Source: Tanytarsus gracilentus | Lineage: Eukaryota; Arthropoda; Insecta; Diptera; Chironomidae | Assembly (NCBI GenBank): GCA_038502055.1 | Contig: JAXRKN010000032.1 | Location: 434,001 to 498,000 of the forward strand | Direction: 5' to 3' | DNA length: 64,000 nucleotides | Part shown: positions 1 through 12,045 of the stretch, one piece after another | Layout: every line of letters starts with the position of its first letter | How positions within the stretch are numbered: position 1 is the first letter of the stretch | Position numbers and translations under genes: made by a program | Notes under the pieces: model-generated | The model's input: the letters and a program-made list of their open reading frames with translations, nothing else | Databases searched by the model: none | What the model was told of the DNA's origin: nothing

Positions 1-82
1 ACATAAAGAAGTTAATTTTTTAATTTAAGTTTAAATAATCAATTTAGAATTAATAGAGTATAAAGCAAATTCAAGACCATCT

Positions 83-3000
83 TTAAGTTAACGGTCCAAT
101 AAATACCATGTATTGCAATCCATTAACCGAATTTTTAAGTTCTACGATCTCTAGCACTTTCCAAATTTCTTCATCTGTATGACTATTGAACGGATCCAAA
201 TTATACCGTATAGTTGCACCGAACAGAACGGGGTTCTGAGGTATGATTGAAATTTTTGAACGAAGGCTCTCTAAATTTATTTCACCGCAATTGATACCAT
301 CAATCAAAATAGAGCCATCAATGTGTGACAAACGAAACAATGCATTTATAATAGACGACTTTCCCGCACCAGTCCTAAAATAAAAAAATTGTTTTTAGCG
401 TAGCCCAACAACGTTGTGGTAACGCTTATATGCTCATCTTTCCATCCGACGGTTCCATCGAGAACTGAGCCCCTGGGCTAGATAGAGACTTCGAGTTTTC
501 ACCAGATGGTAGCACTGATGGTCTATATGTGCAGGAACTAAAAATTTTTCGAGCCATGACCATCGGTCGTGCTTTTTTTTTGTCTATCTTAACTCATTTT
601 TAAAAACTCGGATTGACTTAAACTTATTTTTAATGTACTATATTTTCAAATACTGATCTGATACGATGGGTTACACGGTTTTTTCATACCTTCCCACTAT
701 TCCAACCTTGCTGTTTAAAAAAAAAATATTAAGAAAAGGTTTAATTGGATAACATTATACAAAAGTTACCTTCCTGCCTCTATTGTAAAATTTAAATTCT
801 TCAGAGCAGGTGTTGCATTGATGTCGTAGTAAAGTGACACGTTTTTGAACTCAATTTGACCTTAATTATTTGAGCAGATCAATTAAAGTTTTTTTAACAA
901 ACTTATTTTTTACATACCCTTGAAAGGCCAATCTTTTGTGGGCTTCTTTTCAATTAGTGGTTCTTGATCAAGTCGAGTATATTGCAAAATTCGTTCGGTG
1001 TTTGTAAAAAGTTGAAAAGATTCCATCATCTGTCGTATACCATACTGTACCATGCCAGTGAGAACTAATGCTTGCGAAATAGCTAGACCCACATTTGCAC
1101 TTGAAGAGTCATTTTTCTGACTCATCATGATAGAACTGTAGCATACAAAAGCCACAAATATGCATGACACACAATCTAACCAAAGTCCCAAGGCTGTAAT
1201 AAAGCGATAGAAAAAGATAAAAACCAAGGGGCTGACACTCTCCGTATACGGAAAAATTTGCACCCGTTTTTTCCGTTTTCTTCCGTTTTTTCCGTTATTT
1301 TCCGTTTTCTTCCGTTTTTTCCGTTTTTTTCCGTTATTCTCCGTTTTCTTCCGTTATTTTCCGTTTTTATTCGTATTTTTCCGTTTTTCTTTCAAAGAAC
1401 AAAAAATTGTTTCAAAGAATTTTGCCTTTAAAAACGAGAAAAATTACTAATTTTTAATTTTTTTTGCAAAAGGTGGACTCGATAGGTCATAGTAAAAATG
1501 AAAAAAGACTGGTTAGTGTTTTATTCAGCACTAAAATTTTTATAATTTTGAGCGCTGACTTGAATATTTTTACCTTGTATGATTTAAAGCATATTTTACT
1601 GCATTTAAAGAAAATTTAGATTAAAATTTTAAAATTTTTAATATTGGTGAGTTTTAAATTAGTATTAGTGAGTTCGAATGAATTTACTTAGTCGTGAATA
1701 AATTGTTATTTTGGTGGCTATTCTTCATAATTAGTTGCCAGAATTCTTTAAAAAAATAATTTTATTTTTAACCGCTGAACCGCTCAGTAAGAGTCTTACA
1801 AAACCAGATAATTCAGCGTTCCATTCAGCTCAACATATTATTAATCTTTTTAAAGAGTTTTAACTTGAATAATTTTTTTTTTGATACAAAATTTAAAATA
1901 CTTTGAAGTGTGTTTAAGGATTAAGTTAATTAAAACTCACGAACAATAATTTATAAATGCTTTTACAGCGCAAACAAAAAATCTTCTTATTTTTACTGTG
2001 ACTCTGGTTTTTTGCACCAAATAGTAATAATTTAGAATAAAATTGTGGTGTAAAAAGTTATAAAATAATTCAAATTTGTAAAAAATTTGCTCCAGGAACC
2101 GGTTAAGATGAGTTTTGTAAAACAAGTTGTGATATTGATTCCATACTCCTTTTGATGGGACCTGCTCGTCTATCCGCCAGAATTTCTATAGAATTTCAAT
2201 AGAAATTCTGGCGGATAGACGAGCTACACTCCCTTTTGAATTAACGAAAATCATGAAATAATTGTTTGATAAAACAGACATTATGAAATATATTCAAATG
2301 ACATGAAAAATGGACATTAGTGACACTCCTGAATGTCTATGATGGTAAAGTCCACCAAAAAGTCATCAATACCAATCAATTCCTGATCGAATTACGAGTT
2401 CAACGAGATACATGAAGCCATAGTTCTGAAAAATGGACATTTTGGCTGTCCGTGGCACTGCTGGCCGGCCATGATGGAAATTCCTCAAAAATCATCTATA
2501 TCAATCGATTCCTGGTCTAATCATGAGTTCAACGATACCCATGAAGTCATAGTTCTGAAAAATGCCTATCAATGGCACTTCTGGCCGACCATTATGGACC
2601 CGACTCAAAAAATATTTTAAAAAAAAAATTAAAAATAAAATTTAGAACTAATAAGAATTGATAAATTTTTAATAATTTATATAAATAAAAAAATCTCAAA
2701 TTTACTTGAAAAATAATTTAGGTAAAGAACAATTACAAGAAGTTTTAAACGAAAAGTGATTTTCGAGTTTGACCCTAATTTTTTCCGTTTTCTTCCGTTA
2801 TTTTCCGTTTTCCTCCGTTTTTTCCGTATTCTTCCGTTTTTTCCGTTTTCTTCCGTTATTTTCCGTTATTTGCTAAAATTTTTCCGTTTTTTCCGTTAAA
2901 ACGGAGAGTGTCAGCCCCTTGATAAAAACCTTTTGCAAAGCTAGCAAGTTTTATTCTATTAATTGCTTTAAAATACCCAAAAGAATTGATGGATGTAAAA

Positions 3001-6000
3001 GTATAAGGTATAAGTTTCAGTACATTTAATGTACATGTACAATGTTCTCACCTGTATTTAGTGACATAAGAATTTGCCATACTGCGGAGTGTATATTTTG
3101 GAAATCATCAAATTCTTGAACTAATCGCTCTTCGGCTTTCGATGCTCTAATTGTTGATATTCCGGAAAAAGTTCCCGATGTCTGACTGAAAATTGGACTT
3201 TTTGCTGGGATTAAAATGAAAATTAAGATAAAAAAGAAAATTATTAAAAGCCAAATATTTTAAAAGGATAAAATACTTACTTATTCCTTCAAGTTGCTTT
3301 AAATCTCTTGCTGCTCTCAAATATATCTTTACAATAATCCCATAAAGAATTATTGCTCCTCCCAAGATCGTTATGAACAACACAAAACCATGACCAGTCA
3401 TTGTCACAGCAATTAAAACCAATATTCCTACCATTACCAGCAAATTCTGTAATTTATGTATATATATATCGATTAAAAAAGTTATGTTACTGAAACATAA
3501 CCAAATCACAATTCACCTGTGCTGCTTCTATTATAGCTTTCGGCAAAAGTTCATCAACGGCTCCCATATCTTTACTAAACCTATTTAAAATTCTTCCAGT
3601 AGGATTGAGGTCAAAAAAACGCATGGGACTATGTAAAAGTCGTAAGAAACTCTTATCGTGAATTTTTTTTGAAGAGCGCATACAAATTGCAAAAAAAATG
3701 AACCCTCTTGAAAGAGTGACAAAAATCACTAAGAGTATTAAAAATCCATAAATACAAAGTCCCTCCTCTGTACTAAAAAGAGTCTCTCTATGATGCAACC
3801 GCAATAATTCTTGATTTGTGTAAATTTTTATAAAGTAATCACAAACAGAAGTGACAAATTGCGAAAATATCAAATATATTACGAGCAAAAAAAGAACGGA
3901 AACAGTTGCACCAGCACGAAAATACTCGGAGAAAACTTTCCAAAAGTTAATTTTATCCATGTCCCGATTTTCATTGTATTGCTCTAAGTCATTAATGCTA
4001 CTAGCAATAGATAAAGACTTTTTTGACTCAGAAGTTTTGAGCTTTAAATATCCCCGTTTACTTTCGGGTACATCATCATCATCATCTTTGTCGTCGTCGT
4101 CACCTTCATCATCAATAAAAGGAATGTTTTCATTTTCTTGAACGTATGAACGTGACTCTTTACTATCATCCAGCGAAATATTATTTGCTTTTTCTTCGTC
4201 ATTTTCATCTGATTGAAAAGGATCGATGTCCATCACGTTTCCTTGAATCTGATTCCATGTGCCTTGGCACTTAATCGTTCCTTTATCTAAAACTATAATC
4301 CAATCTGCATCTTTAAGAAAATGAATTTGGTGAGTAATTAAGACTCTCGTTGCTTTTTGACTTGCTAAATATCCTCTTGGACCAAGACATTCATCAAATA
4401 AGTATTTTCCAACATGTGCATCCACCGCGGATAGTGGGTCATCTAGTAAGTATATAGCGGCTTTTCTATAAACTGCTCTCGCTAAGTTAACCCGAGCACG
4501 TTGCCCACCACTTAAGGCTCCGACAAGCGTTTTATCGCCTTTGGGTAACTGTTGGAAATCGGTTAAAAGTGCGCAATGCTTTACTGTGTCTTGATAACGA
4601 GTTTTGTCAAACGGAAGACCAAAAAGAATGTTATTTTTTATTGATGATGAAAACAGCCAGGGGTCTTGGGAAGCATAGCTCATATCTCCATTTATCACAA
4701 CATCTCCGGAGTAAATTGGAAGTTCACCAAGCAAAAGTTGAAAAATTGAGCTTTTACCATAACCTGTTATGCCAACAATGGCACATAAAGTACCCCTTTT
4801 GATTTGAATATTGACATTCTCTAAGGTTTTAAATCGACAATCATTTTTCCATGAAGCATTAACATTTATCATTTCAATGGAATTAATTTCAGCTTCATCG
4901 ATTTTTATTTCATTTTTGTGTAACCCAGGCATAGTCAAATCTTGCTCTTCAAGGCTCAGAAAATCCTGAACTCTTTTAATTGATACCTAATGTCGGCATA
5001 TAAATTCCAAATGAAAATATGTTTGAGCAATTTTAAACTCTTTAAAAGTTAGGTGAGTCAGTTTGTGTGATTAAAAATTTTAGAAGTAAATTTTCTTAAA
5101 AAAGTTACTTACAAATGCTTCCGATCCTAGCGAAACTGCAACAGGATAAAATATTGCTGCCGTTAACTGAAGCACGTTAAAATAGATTGCCATTGGAAAG
5201 ACAAGATTTGCTGTAATAATTAATTTTTAACTTAAACAATAAAGCAAAATGATTAATTTTTTCGAACCTGTAATAGGATATCCTTGAAAAATGCAAACTA
5301 AAATGGCAAGGAAAAGAGTTGAGCGCTCAGTGAATACCATTGTTGACATGTAGATTCCTCTTAGCCACTGCGAATTTAATAACACTAATTATTTTTGTAA
5401 TTATTTCTAATTATTTTCGTAATTATTTCTAATTATTTTTGCGCATAATTATGATGATTATACTATTTATCGAAAATAATTAAAATAATTAGATAAAATT
5501 AGAAAAATCACCTGCGCTTTCTCGATTAAGTCAACCTCCTTCTTTCGTGTTGTTTTAACAATTTTACTGAATGGAATTTGCCATGAATACATTTTAATTA
5601 TTTGAATTCCTTTAATTATCTCATTCATCATTGAAACTCGCTCATCAGTACGTTTTGCAATCCTCATTCTATGTGAAAGCGGGGATAAAACAAAAATATA
5701 TTTTTTTAGAAAGAGGGAGGATATAGTGCAAAAGAATAAAGATTGAACATCTGAAACCAAAGTGAGTTTTTCTATAGAAAAAAATAATAAGTTTAACGAG
5801 AATTTAATACGACATGAAATCCATCTCGAAGCTCGTTTTTTGTACCGGAACAAATAAACGTTATCAATAAACAAGATGGGTCTGCAAACGGCGTTACCAT
5901 TTCCAATAGCTCCACTGTCTTAGATTAGTACCTCATAGTTCTGAAAAAATGGACATTAGTGGCAGTCCTGGCCGTCCATGGTGGACATTCCTCAAAAATC

Positions 6001-9000
6001 ATCTAAGTCAATCGATTCCTGATGCAATTACGAGTTCAACGACATACATGAAGCCATATAAGAGAACATTTGTATGAAAAATGGACATTTTTTGACCCTA
6101 CTTAAATGGCTCTAACTCCTCTTAGGATCAACCGATTTCAAATCTGTTTTCGCCAGTCTGTAGGGTTTTACTAGGCCTACCATTTCAGTATATGTTTTGA
6201 TATTGCATAATGTAATGTCTTGGCACTAGAAAACTGGTATATTTTTGTGGCCAAGATTGTTTTTTACTGTGTATCACCTTATTAAGCGGAATTTAGATTT
6301 AAATTTCTACAGAGAAAAATTTGTGTGCGAGAAAGAGTAAATATTAAAGTCCTTAAACTTAAGTTTTGCTGTCTAATTAAGGTCACACTTAAGTGCAGTG
6401 CACTTGTGCGTCGACTCAGGAATAGTAGGATAGGAAAGAAAAGCAAAGCATGATCATTCTCTAACGGCTGGATAAAATCTGGATCACTCTTTTTTCGAAA
6501 ATGGATAAGTTCGGAGTCGAAGATTTAAAACTTTTTATCCGAAATACGTTAGTATAAAAATTTCTTTGCATCTTCTTTGTATACTTTGGGAATTGGTCCA
6601 AAATTTTTTTGTAACATTTGAATATCTTTAAATTTCTTCGGACTCACCAACACAAATAAACTTTTTTAAATACTCTAACAGATCACTTTCCATGAATGAT
6701 TACGCTTTCAAATAAATAAATAAATTGAGAAAATTAATCGATCAATTTCAATTACCTCAATAGAGACGATATTTTCGACAGTCCTGTTTGAACCGGTATT
6801 GTTTTTAAAAGTAGTCCAAAGACTCCAACAAGAGCTGCATATTTAATTTGTCGCCAAAGCAAGTAACAAATTAAAGCGGCTGTGAAAAAAATTTACAATT
6901 AAAGTTTTTTAAAGTTTATATTTTTTTATTTTTACCTTGAAACGGTAGTATCCAGATATAATGCAAAAATATAAAGCCATAATCTAGGCGACTAACATCG
7001 TTTGATAACAGATTAACCACATTTCCAGCAGATGTTTGTGTTATTGCCATCTTTGTCATCCTTATTTTAATAAAACCAACAATTTATAATTAAAGCAATA
7101 GTAACAAAAATTACCTCAATGATTTGCGATAAATAACAGCTGACATAGATATTCTCATCCGAGCTCCAACTATTCGTTTATTAAATAAAAAGTAATTAAA
7201 TTAATTTAAAAAAATTATAATTAAAATACTCATTTTATAAATAAAAAATATTAACCTATTCGTTGCCGCAGATCATTGTGGTGGGATATGATACATGATA
7301 AAAAGGTAATTAATACCACAATCGTCGTCAGCCAGAAAACATCAGTCCTATAATTCACCAACATAAAAAAATTTTTTAACACTTTTCTCAACAATTCTTT
7401 TACCAATAAGCTTAATTAAGCTTTGTAATTGAATGTTAAAGAAGAAAAGAATGTTTAAAAGTATTTTTGTTGCGAAAAAATCGATTTAAAAACAAATTAA
7501 ATATTTGCAAGTAGCCTTGGTGCCGCGGCACCAAAATTGCCATCCCTAATTTTGATATATTTTATTTTAACACCCTTGATTAGTTCAAACTAAATTTTAA
7601 AATTTGCTCTTTCATCATATATTCATGTGTGTATGCAATACTTGAATGGAATGAAAATTAGAAGTTAAAAATAAAGAAATGGGGTGGTATATTTTTTGAT
7701 ATTTTATTTTACAGCTCTTATATATATTTTAATGTTGAATTTTTGTAAAAATAAAAAAATAATAAAGTATTAAAATAAAATATATCAAAATATCAGGTTT
7801 TCAAATTTTTTTTTCATTCTTAATTCTAATGTTGAACTAAAGTTTTTGAATTAAATTCGAACTAAATTAGTTCATTTGAACTAATGAGTTCAATTTGACG
7901 GAGCGAGTTGTGCGGAGCTTTTTGTAAAGATAACAGTGAAATTCAGAAAACAGTGCACCAATAACCCTTGTTTTCCCTACAAATTTAGAATTGTTGATAT
8001 GATAAAGTTTTATCCTTTATGCTTTTATTAAGTCGTACTTTTTAAATTATATTTTTGTGTAATAAATAAATCCATTACATTCATAAAAAGGAAAATTAAA
8101 TTTATAAAACACAATAAACTCACCAAATAAACAGTATGTTTTGCCAAAAAACTTTCGAAATATTATCATCGTTATTAGAAGCGTGGGATACTGTGGTATT
8201 TTGATCGGTTAAAAATGTTGGTAGCAGGGAAGTTTTATCGTGTTCTCTCGACGTGATGCTATCGATCGCAATCGCAGGTGCTTGAAGTTGCATCAAAAGT
8301 TGGGCCAAAAACACCGGCATAATTGATTTAAGGAAAACAAATGTAAGCACGAGAAAACCATCAAAAACACAGCTCTTCCAAAATGAATTAAAAAGAGCTT
8401 TGATCAATTGCGGCTTCCGGTTTTTCCGTTTAGCTCTCATCAGCTCCTTTTCCCATTCCCTAAATATAAAATAAAATTTAAAGCGACAATGTGAATAATA
8501 TAAAATATATAACTCTGGTTTATGTGGAGCTTATGGAAAGAAAACTCTAGGTGTGAAAAATAAATTCTTGTTCACTTTCAAACCGAGCTTAGCAACGGTT
8601 TTTAAATATTTAATTGTTTGAATTAAACGGTTGGTTTCTTCAACTCTCTCACACTTGCATTAAAGTTGGGGCAAATAAATTCGATTCACGTGTTAATCTG
8701 CAGTTAAATCCAAAGTATAAATCACGTTTCATTTCATATCACATAGGGATCCTCACGGGGTCCCCGGGGATCCCCGTTGTCTTTCCCCGTCCCCGTCCCC
8801 GGATTTTTGACGGGGAATCCCCGGGGAAAAATTTAGTAGTAAACTTAAGTGAAAGATTGTGATTGAAGCTCATAATAAAATCAAATAATTGAACAATTTA
8901 TCACAAAAACTACAAAAATTACTCAAGTTTAGCCTATTTTAATTTGCAGAATTAATTAATTCTAATTTTAAAAATTTACTGGCGATTGTCAGAAACCTTC

Positions 9001-10218
9001 TTTTAATCATATCTTTAAGTCTTTTTAGTTTTTTTTAAAAATACTTTAATTACAGTTAAAGTTATGAAAATATTATGAACAAAGGAGAGTTTCAAAATAG
9101 ACATGTGGTGATGGATAAAAAAAAATTTGAACGAGAAATTTCTTATTCAGCGCTTGATTTTCTTTATTAATATTAAAAATAATTAACTTCACCTAAACAA
9201 TGCCTAAATTTTTTTATTTCAATTTTCAAAGTTTTTTTAAGAGTCAGTAATAGTAATTGTAAAGTAATTGTTGTACAGTAATTGTAAACAAAAAGCTTTG
9301 AAAATATAAATAAAAAAACTAACGCATTCTTAAGATGACATTAACTTAAATATTAATTGGATAAAAATAATTGGAAAAGTATTTTTAAGAATTTTTAACT
9401 TCAATATTTATAGGGAAAATCAAGCGCTGAATAAAAAGTTACTAACTCTTAAAATTTTTAAATCATGTGCATTTAATTTTTTTGCCATTTTGCATTGTAG
9501 TTTTTGCATAAATGAATTATTATTTTGTGACATTATTGATTTGAAGTCTTAAAATGAAAAAAAAATCATATTTAGTCTTTAACTTTAAATTTTTTTAAGA
9601 TTTTTGGGTTAAAAACGGTCTTTAGTTCGTCCCCGTCCCCGTCCCCGGGGATCCCCGGGGAAGAGCGTTTTCATCCCCGGGGTCCCCGAAATCCCATTCC
9701 CCGGGGAATCGAGGATCCCTAATATCACATTAAATATTTAATCGAGCTTTTTTTCGTAACGGGCCGTATACGGGTTTTAATTATTTAATTATTTGAATTC
9801 GTGCAGACTATAAATGTTTCATTTTTATCTCTGATTCATTCAGTAATATTGATAACATATATTTTTTTCTCGTTTGAAGAAACTTTATAAAAAATAACGC
9901 AAATTTTTCATCTGTTTCTTTATTGATGTCATTTGTACTATCGACAGTTAATTTAAATAGATTCATAACTATGCATAGTCGTCAATTAATTGATTGGTTT
10001 TAATTTGTTTTAGAATCTTGAAATTTTACTTACTTTTCGAGTTTTTCTCCCAGCTCTTGAGAGCGATCTGCATTTAAGCATTTGATTAAGTCTTCCTTAT
10101 GTAGTCCTTTAAAGTATCCCTGGAACATCATGGGCACAATCCATGCAAAACATAATTGGGACAGAGCATTTGCTCCCTTCCTTGGATTTGCAAGTTCTGG
10201 TTTTTTAATATAATCCAT
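83..10218 (-). CDS. ABCC-type (MRP4-like) ABC transporter, 3' end outside the window, one exon split by a transposon
   Basis: ATP-driven export pump of the plasma membrane, read as about 16 exons: 10034-10218, 8124-8459, 7256-7347, 7115-7169, 6936-7060, 6756-6879, 5512-5668, 5268-5367, 5113-5210, 3517-4986, 3281-3446, 3052-3204, 918-2940 (interrupted), 770-860, 690-710 and about 109-374. The N-terminus (MDYIKKPELANPRKGANALS) is typical of MRP4-like proteins. The 3517-4986 exon carries nucleotide-binding domain 1: Walker A GITGYGKSS (an unusual Ile and Tyr), signature LSGGQRARV, Walker B IYLLDDPLSAVDA and the H-loop ITHQ. It continues through a very acidic linker into transmembrane domain 2. 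NBD2 Walker A (GIVGRTGAGKSS) is built across a 21-nt micro-exon. The second signature motif and Walker B lie beyond the left edge. A 1.7 kb insertion splits the exon just before NBD2, so this copy may be non-functional unless the insert is spliced out. Family assignment is firm; exact subtype and activity are not. Confidence 0.9.
392..685. repeat. Dispersed repeat filling the intron beside the Walker A micro-exon
   Basis: This stretch begins TTTTAGCGTAGCCCAACAACG and ends near GATGGGTTACACGG. It matches the two ends of a dispersed repeat seen more fully at 33972-34917 and 59184-59900: one end resembles TTTAGCGTAACCCA, the other carries GTGGGTTACGCGG, and the middle shares the block around TAGAGACTTC and GATGGTAG. 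It occupies nearly the whole intron between the 690-710 micro-exon and the next ABC transporter exon. It stops a few bases from the micro-exon's donor site. Confidence 0.7.
690..710 (-). other. 21-nt micro-exon encoding part of NBD2 Walker A
   Basis: On the minus strand this 21-nt block lies between a pyrimidine-rich AG acceptor and a GTATGA donor. It joins in phase with the exon ending at 770 (last residues E-A-G) and the exon beginning at 374 (T-G-A-G-K-S-S). The result is the uninterrupted Walker A string GIVGRTGAGKSS. Without this exon the P-loop would be incomplete and the frame still open, so skipping it would give an in-frame but probably inactive NBD2. Confidence 0.85.
2164..2224. repeat. 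Perfect 26-bp inverted repeat with 9-nt loop
   Basis: The arms 2164-2189 (GCTCGTCTATCCGCCAGAAT and the next 6 bases) and 2199-2224 are exact complements, separated by 9 bases. The arms are richer in GC than their surroundings. The structure sits inside the transposon that splits the ABC transporter exon. It could be a foldback remnant of an older insertion or part of the host element. Confidence 0.85.
2290..2610. repeat. Relic copies of the 129-bp dispersed repeat
   Basis: Two to three degraded units carry the hallmarks TTCTGAAAAATGGACATT, ATTCCTCAAAAATCATCTAT and GAGTTCAACGATACCCATGA seen in the tandem array at 34141-34683. They lie within the transposon at 1226-2920, so one element has been inserted into, or captured by, the other. 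Confidence 0.75.
5925..6245. repeat. Dispersed repeat fragments in a large ABC transporter intron
   Basis: The first part (about 5925-6085) is one unit of the 129-bp repeat family (GTTCTGAAAAAATGGACATT and GATTCCTGATGCAATTACGA). The second part (about 6085-6245) contains AAATGGCTCTAACTCCTC and GTAGGGTTTTACTAGGCCTA. It reappears in inverted orientation near 61370-61510. The two blocks are adjacent in both places, which suggests they belong to one longer element. Confidence 0.7.
7517..7534. repeat. Perfect 18-bp GC-rich palindrome in an ABC transporter intron
   Basis: TTGGTGCCGCGGCACCAA is its own reverse complement and stands out in an otherwise AT-rich intron. It may be the end or centre of a small decayed transposon. 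I found no matching duplication around it. Confidence 0.6.
8744..9721. mobile_element. Non-autonomous hAT-type element with CCCCGGGG-rich ends
   Basis: Inverted ends TAGGGATCCTC (8744-8754) and GAGGATCCCTA (9711-9721) are flanked by an exact 8-bp duplication ATATCACA (8736-8743 and 9722-9729). An 8-bp duplication plus a TAGGG-type end is characteristic of hAT elements. About 90 bp at each end is made of GTCCCCGGGGATCCCCG-type repeats, strikingly GC-rich here. The interior is AT-rich with no transposase frame. It sits in the first large intron of the ABC transporter. Confidence 0.85.
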
Positions 10219-10658
10219 TGAAAAGTTTTAATTCTATTCGCACTTTAAGTAACACAAATTTTTCTCTTGAAGTCTTTTCAACGAATCACTTACTTCATTT
10301 GTATTTGAAGATTATTTTTTTTTGTAAAATAACTGTGTGTGTGTGACCGAGTTCTTGAACTATTGAACTAGATTTTTGGAAGATTATAAAACAGTAAAGG
10401 CTTTATCATCACCTTCCAATCAATGAACTATTAATTGTTCCATCGTGAAAAAAAAACAAAGTATTTAGAGCACGATCAGAGACTGCAGTCATTCAGTCTT
10501 ATATTTATAACTTCACAATAAATACTGAATGACTTAATAAAGAAAAATATATGATAGTGTAAATAGTACCACACTACTTTAAAAATTACAACTACATATG
10601 TTTTTTGAACATGCTGTCGGTTTAAATATTATTCAGCTTGAGAAGTGAAAACAAAGTA

Positions 10659-12045
10659 AACAAGTGGGTGCCCGGTACACAGCGTTCTGAGTTGCACTAT
10701 TCACTTGCAAAAGGCATTAGCTTTTTCCATCAGAGTTCCGCATTTTAGCGTAACCCAACAAAGTTGTAGTAACAGTTATATACTCATCTTTCCGTCTGTC
10801 CGTCCGTCGGTCTGTCCGTCTGTTCCAACGAGATCTCAGCCTCTGAGCTACCTAGAGACTTCTAGTTTTCCCAGGATGGTAGCTCTGATTGTCTATATCC
10901 GTATCCAGGATCAATTTAAAACATATTCTATCATCACTCTGATCTTTCCGGCACTCACAATCTTTATAGCTTATTAATATTCCGAGTGAGCTTTCCTAAC
11001 GATAAGCGAAACGCGATTAGGTTAGTGAGGGAGCGAACTGTATGAGCGTTCCGAGGGCTAAATTACAAATTACAAGTGGGTGTTCATATGATTAATAAAT
11101 AAATGAAGAAGTTGTTTGTTTTGATTAATTAATTTTATTTTTTAGTAAAGAAATATAATAAAATTGCAATGTAATATATTCAAGAATTAATATTTTAAAA
11201 GGAAAAAACTTAAACACAAACGCCTGAACTCGTGTTGAATTTGATTCGTCTGAAAAAAATAAAACAAAGCAATGTTAGATTACAAGTAACAATAGAAAGA
11301 GTTCAAAAAAATTAATATCGAGTGACATTGATGTTGGTGCTTGTACAGTTGCTTGTACTGGATGTTGGTATGCATCGAGCGCAGGAACCAATATCCAGTG
11401 AAAGAACCAACATTTAGTAGAGGAATAAAGATCGAGTTCAGAATCTGACATGCTGGCAGTGAGATCCAGTAATGGATTTTAAAGAATGTCCATCGTGGTT
11501 GATCTGGAGTGCTACTAATGTCCATTTTTTAGAACTATGGCTTCATGTATGTCGTTGAACTCGTGATTGGATCAGAATCGATTGAAATTGATGTTTTTTT
11601 GAGGAATGTCCATCATGAAAAATGGTTTTATTTACTTAAATAAGTAAACGCATTTTTGCAAAAACTGCTGAACGACTAAAATAAAAAATGCACATGCCTG
11701 CTTCGCAAAACACATTTGTTTGAAAAAAATTTCCAACGGTTTATTTTTATTTGCCAAAACCAACCTTAATTTGTCCTTACAAATTAAAATAAAGGTTGAA
11801 AATTCTTCCTTGATATCGCCAATATACTTTTTACAAGTCAGATAGCTCAAAATAAAGAGATTTTAAGATAAATAAAATTAGTCAAAATTGAGTTCTTAAT
11901 TTTTTTAATCATTAACAAAGAATCAATATCTGAGATCTAGACGAAAGATTAGAGCCAAAGGATTATAAGGGAAAAATGGATCTCTCACGGATTATTCAAG
12001 TAAAAAATGCAACTAAGAACGCTGGGTACCGGGCACCCACTTGTT
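10659..12045. mobile_element. TA-flanked inverted-repeat element (Tc1/mariner-like ends)
   Basis: The left end AACAAGTGGGTGCCCGGTAC and following bases match the reverse complement of 12007-12045 over about 38 bp with a few mismatches. The element is flanked on both sides by TA, as expected of Tc1/mariner-type insertion. No transposase frame is visible. The interior holds other repeats: an end of the CGTAACCC-type dispersed repeat from about 10744, and 129-bp units around 11465-11620. It lies between the ABC transporter promoter side and the 3' end of the downstream dpr-like gene. Confidence 0.7.

Larger units (their letters stand above)
1226..2920. mobile_element. Inverted-repeat DNA transposon (Mutator-like?) inside an ABC transporter coding exon
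   Basis: The two ends are perfect 20-bp inverted repeats (AAGGGGCTGACACTCTCCGT at 1226-1245 and its complement at 2901-2920), flanked by an exact 10-bp duplication GATAAAAACC (1216-1225 and 2921-2930). Both sub-terminal regions are dense with TTCCGTTTT-type repeats. Removing the element plus one duplication gives a 318-bp exon that reads straight through the expected transmembrane segment before NBD2. A 9 to 11-bp target duplication suggests a Mutator-like superfamily, but no transposase is visible, so it is non-autonomous. Inside are a perfect 26-bp hairpin and fragments of the 129-bp dispersed repeat. Confidence 0.88.

Noticed and set aside
8614..8862. 82-codon plus-strand open frame
   Set aside because: It overlaps the GC-rich end of the hAT-type element; the frame is a by-product of the CCCCGG repeats.
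11125..11248. Possible hydrophobic last exon of the divergent dpr-like gene (acceptor at 11249, ending KFFPFKILILEYITLQFYY)
   Set aside because: Phase fits and the segment could be a membrane anchor, but it lies inside a TA-flanked transposon, so it is more likely chance. Transcript evidence would settle it.
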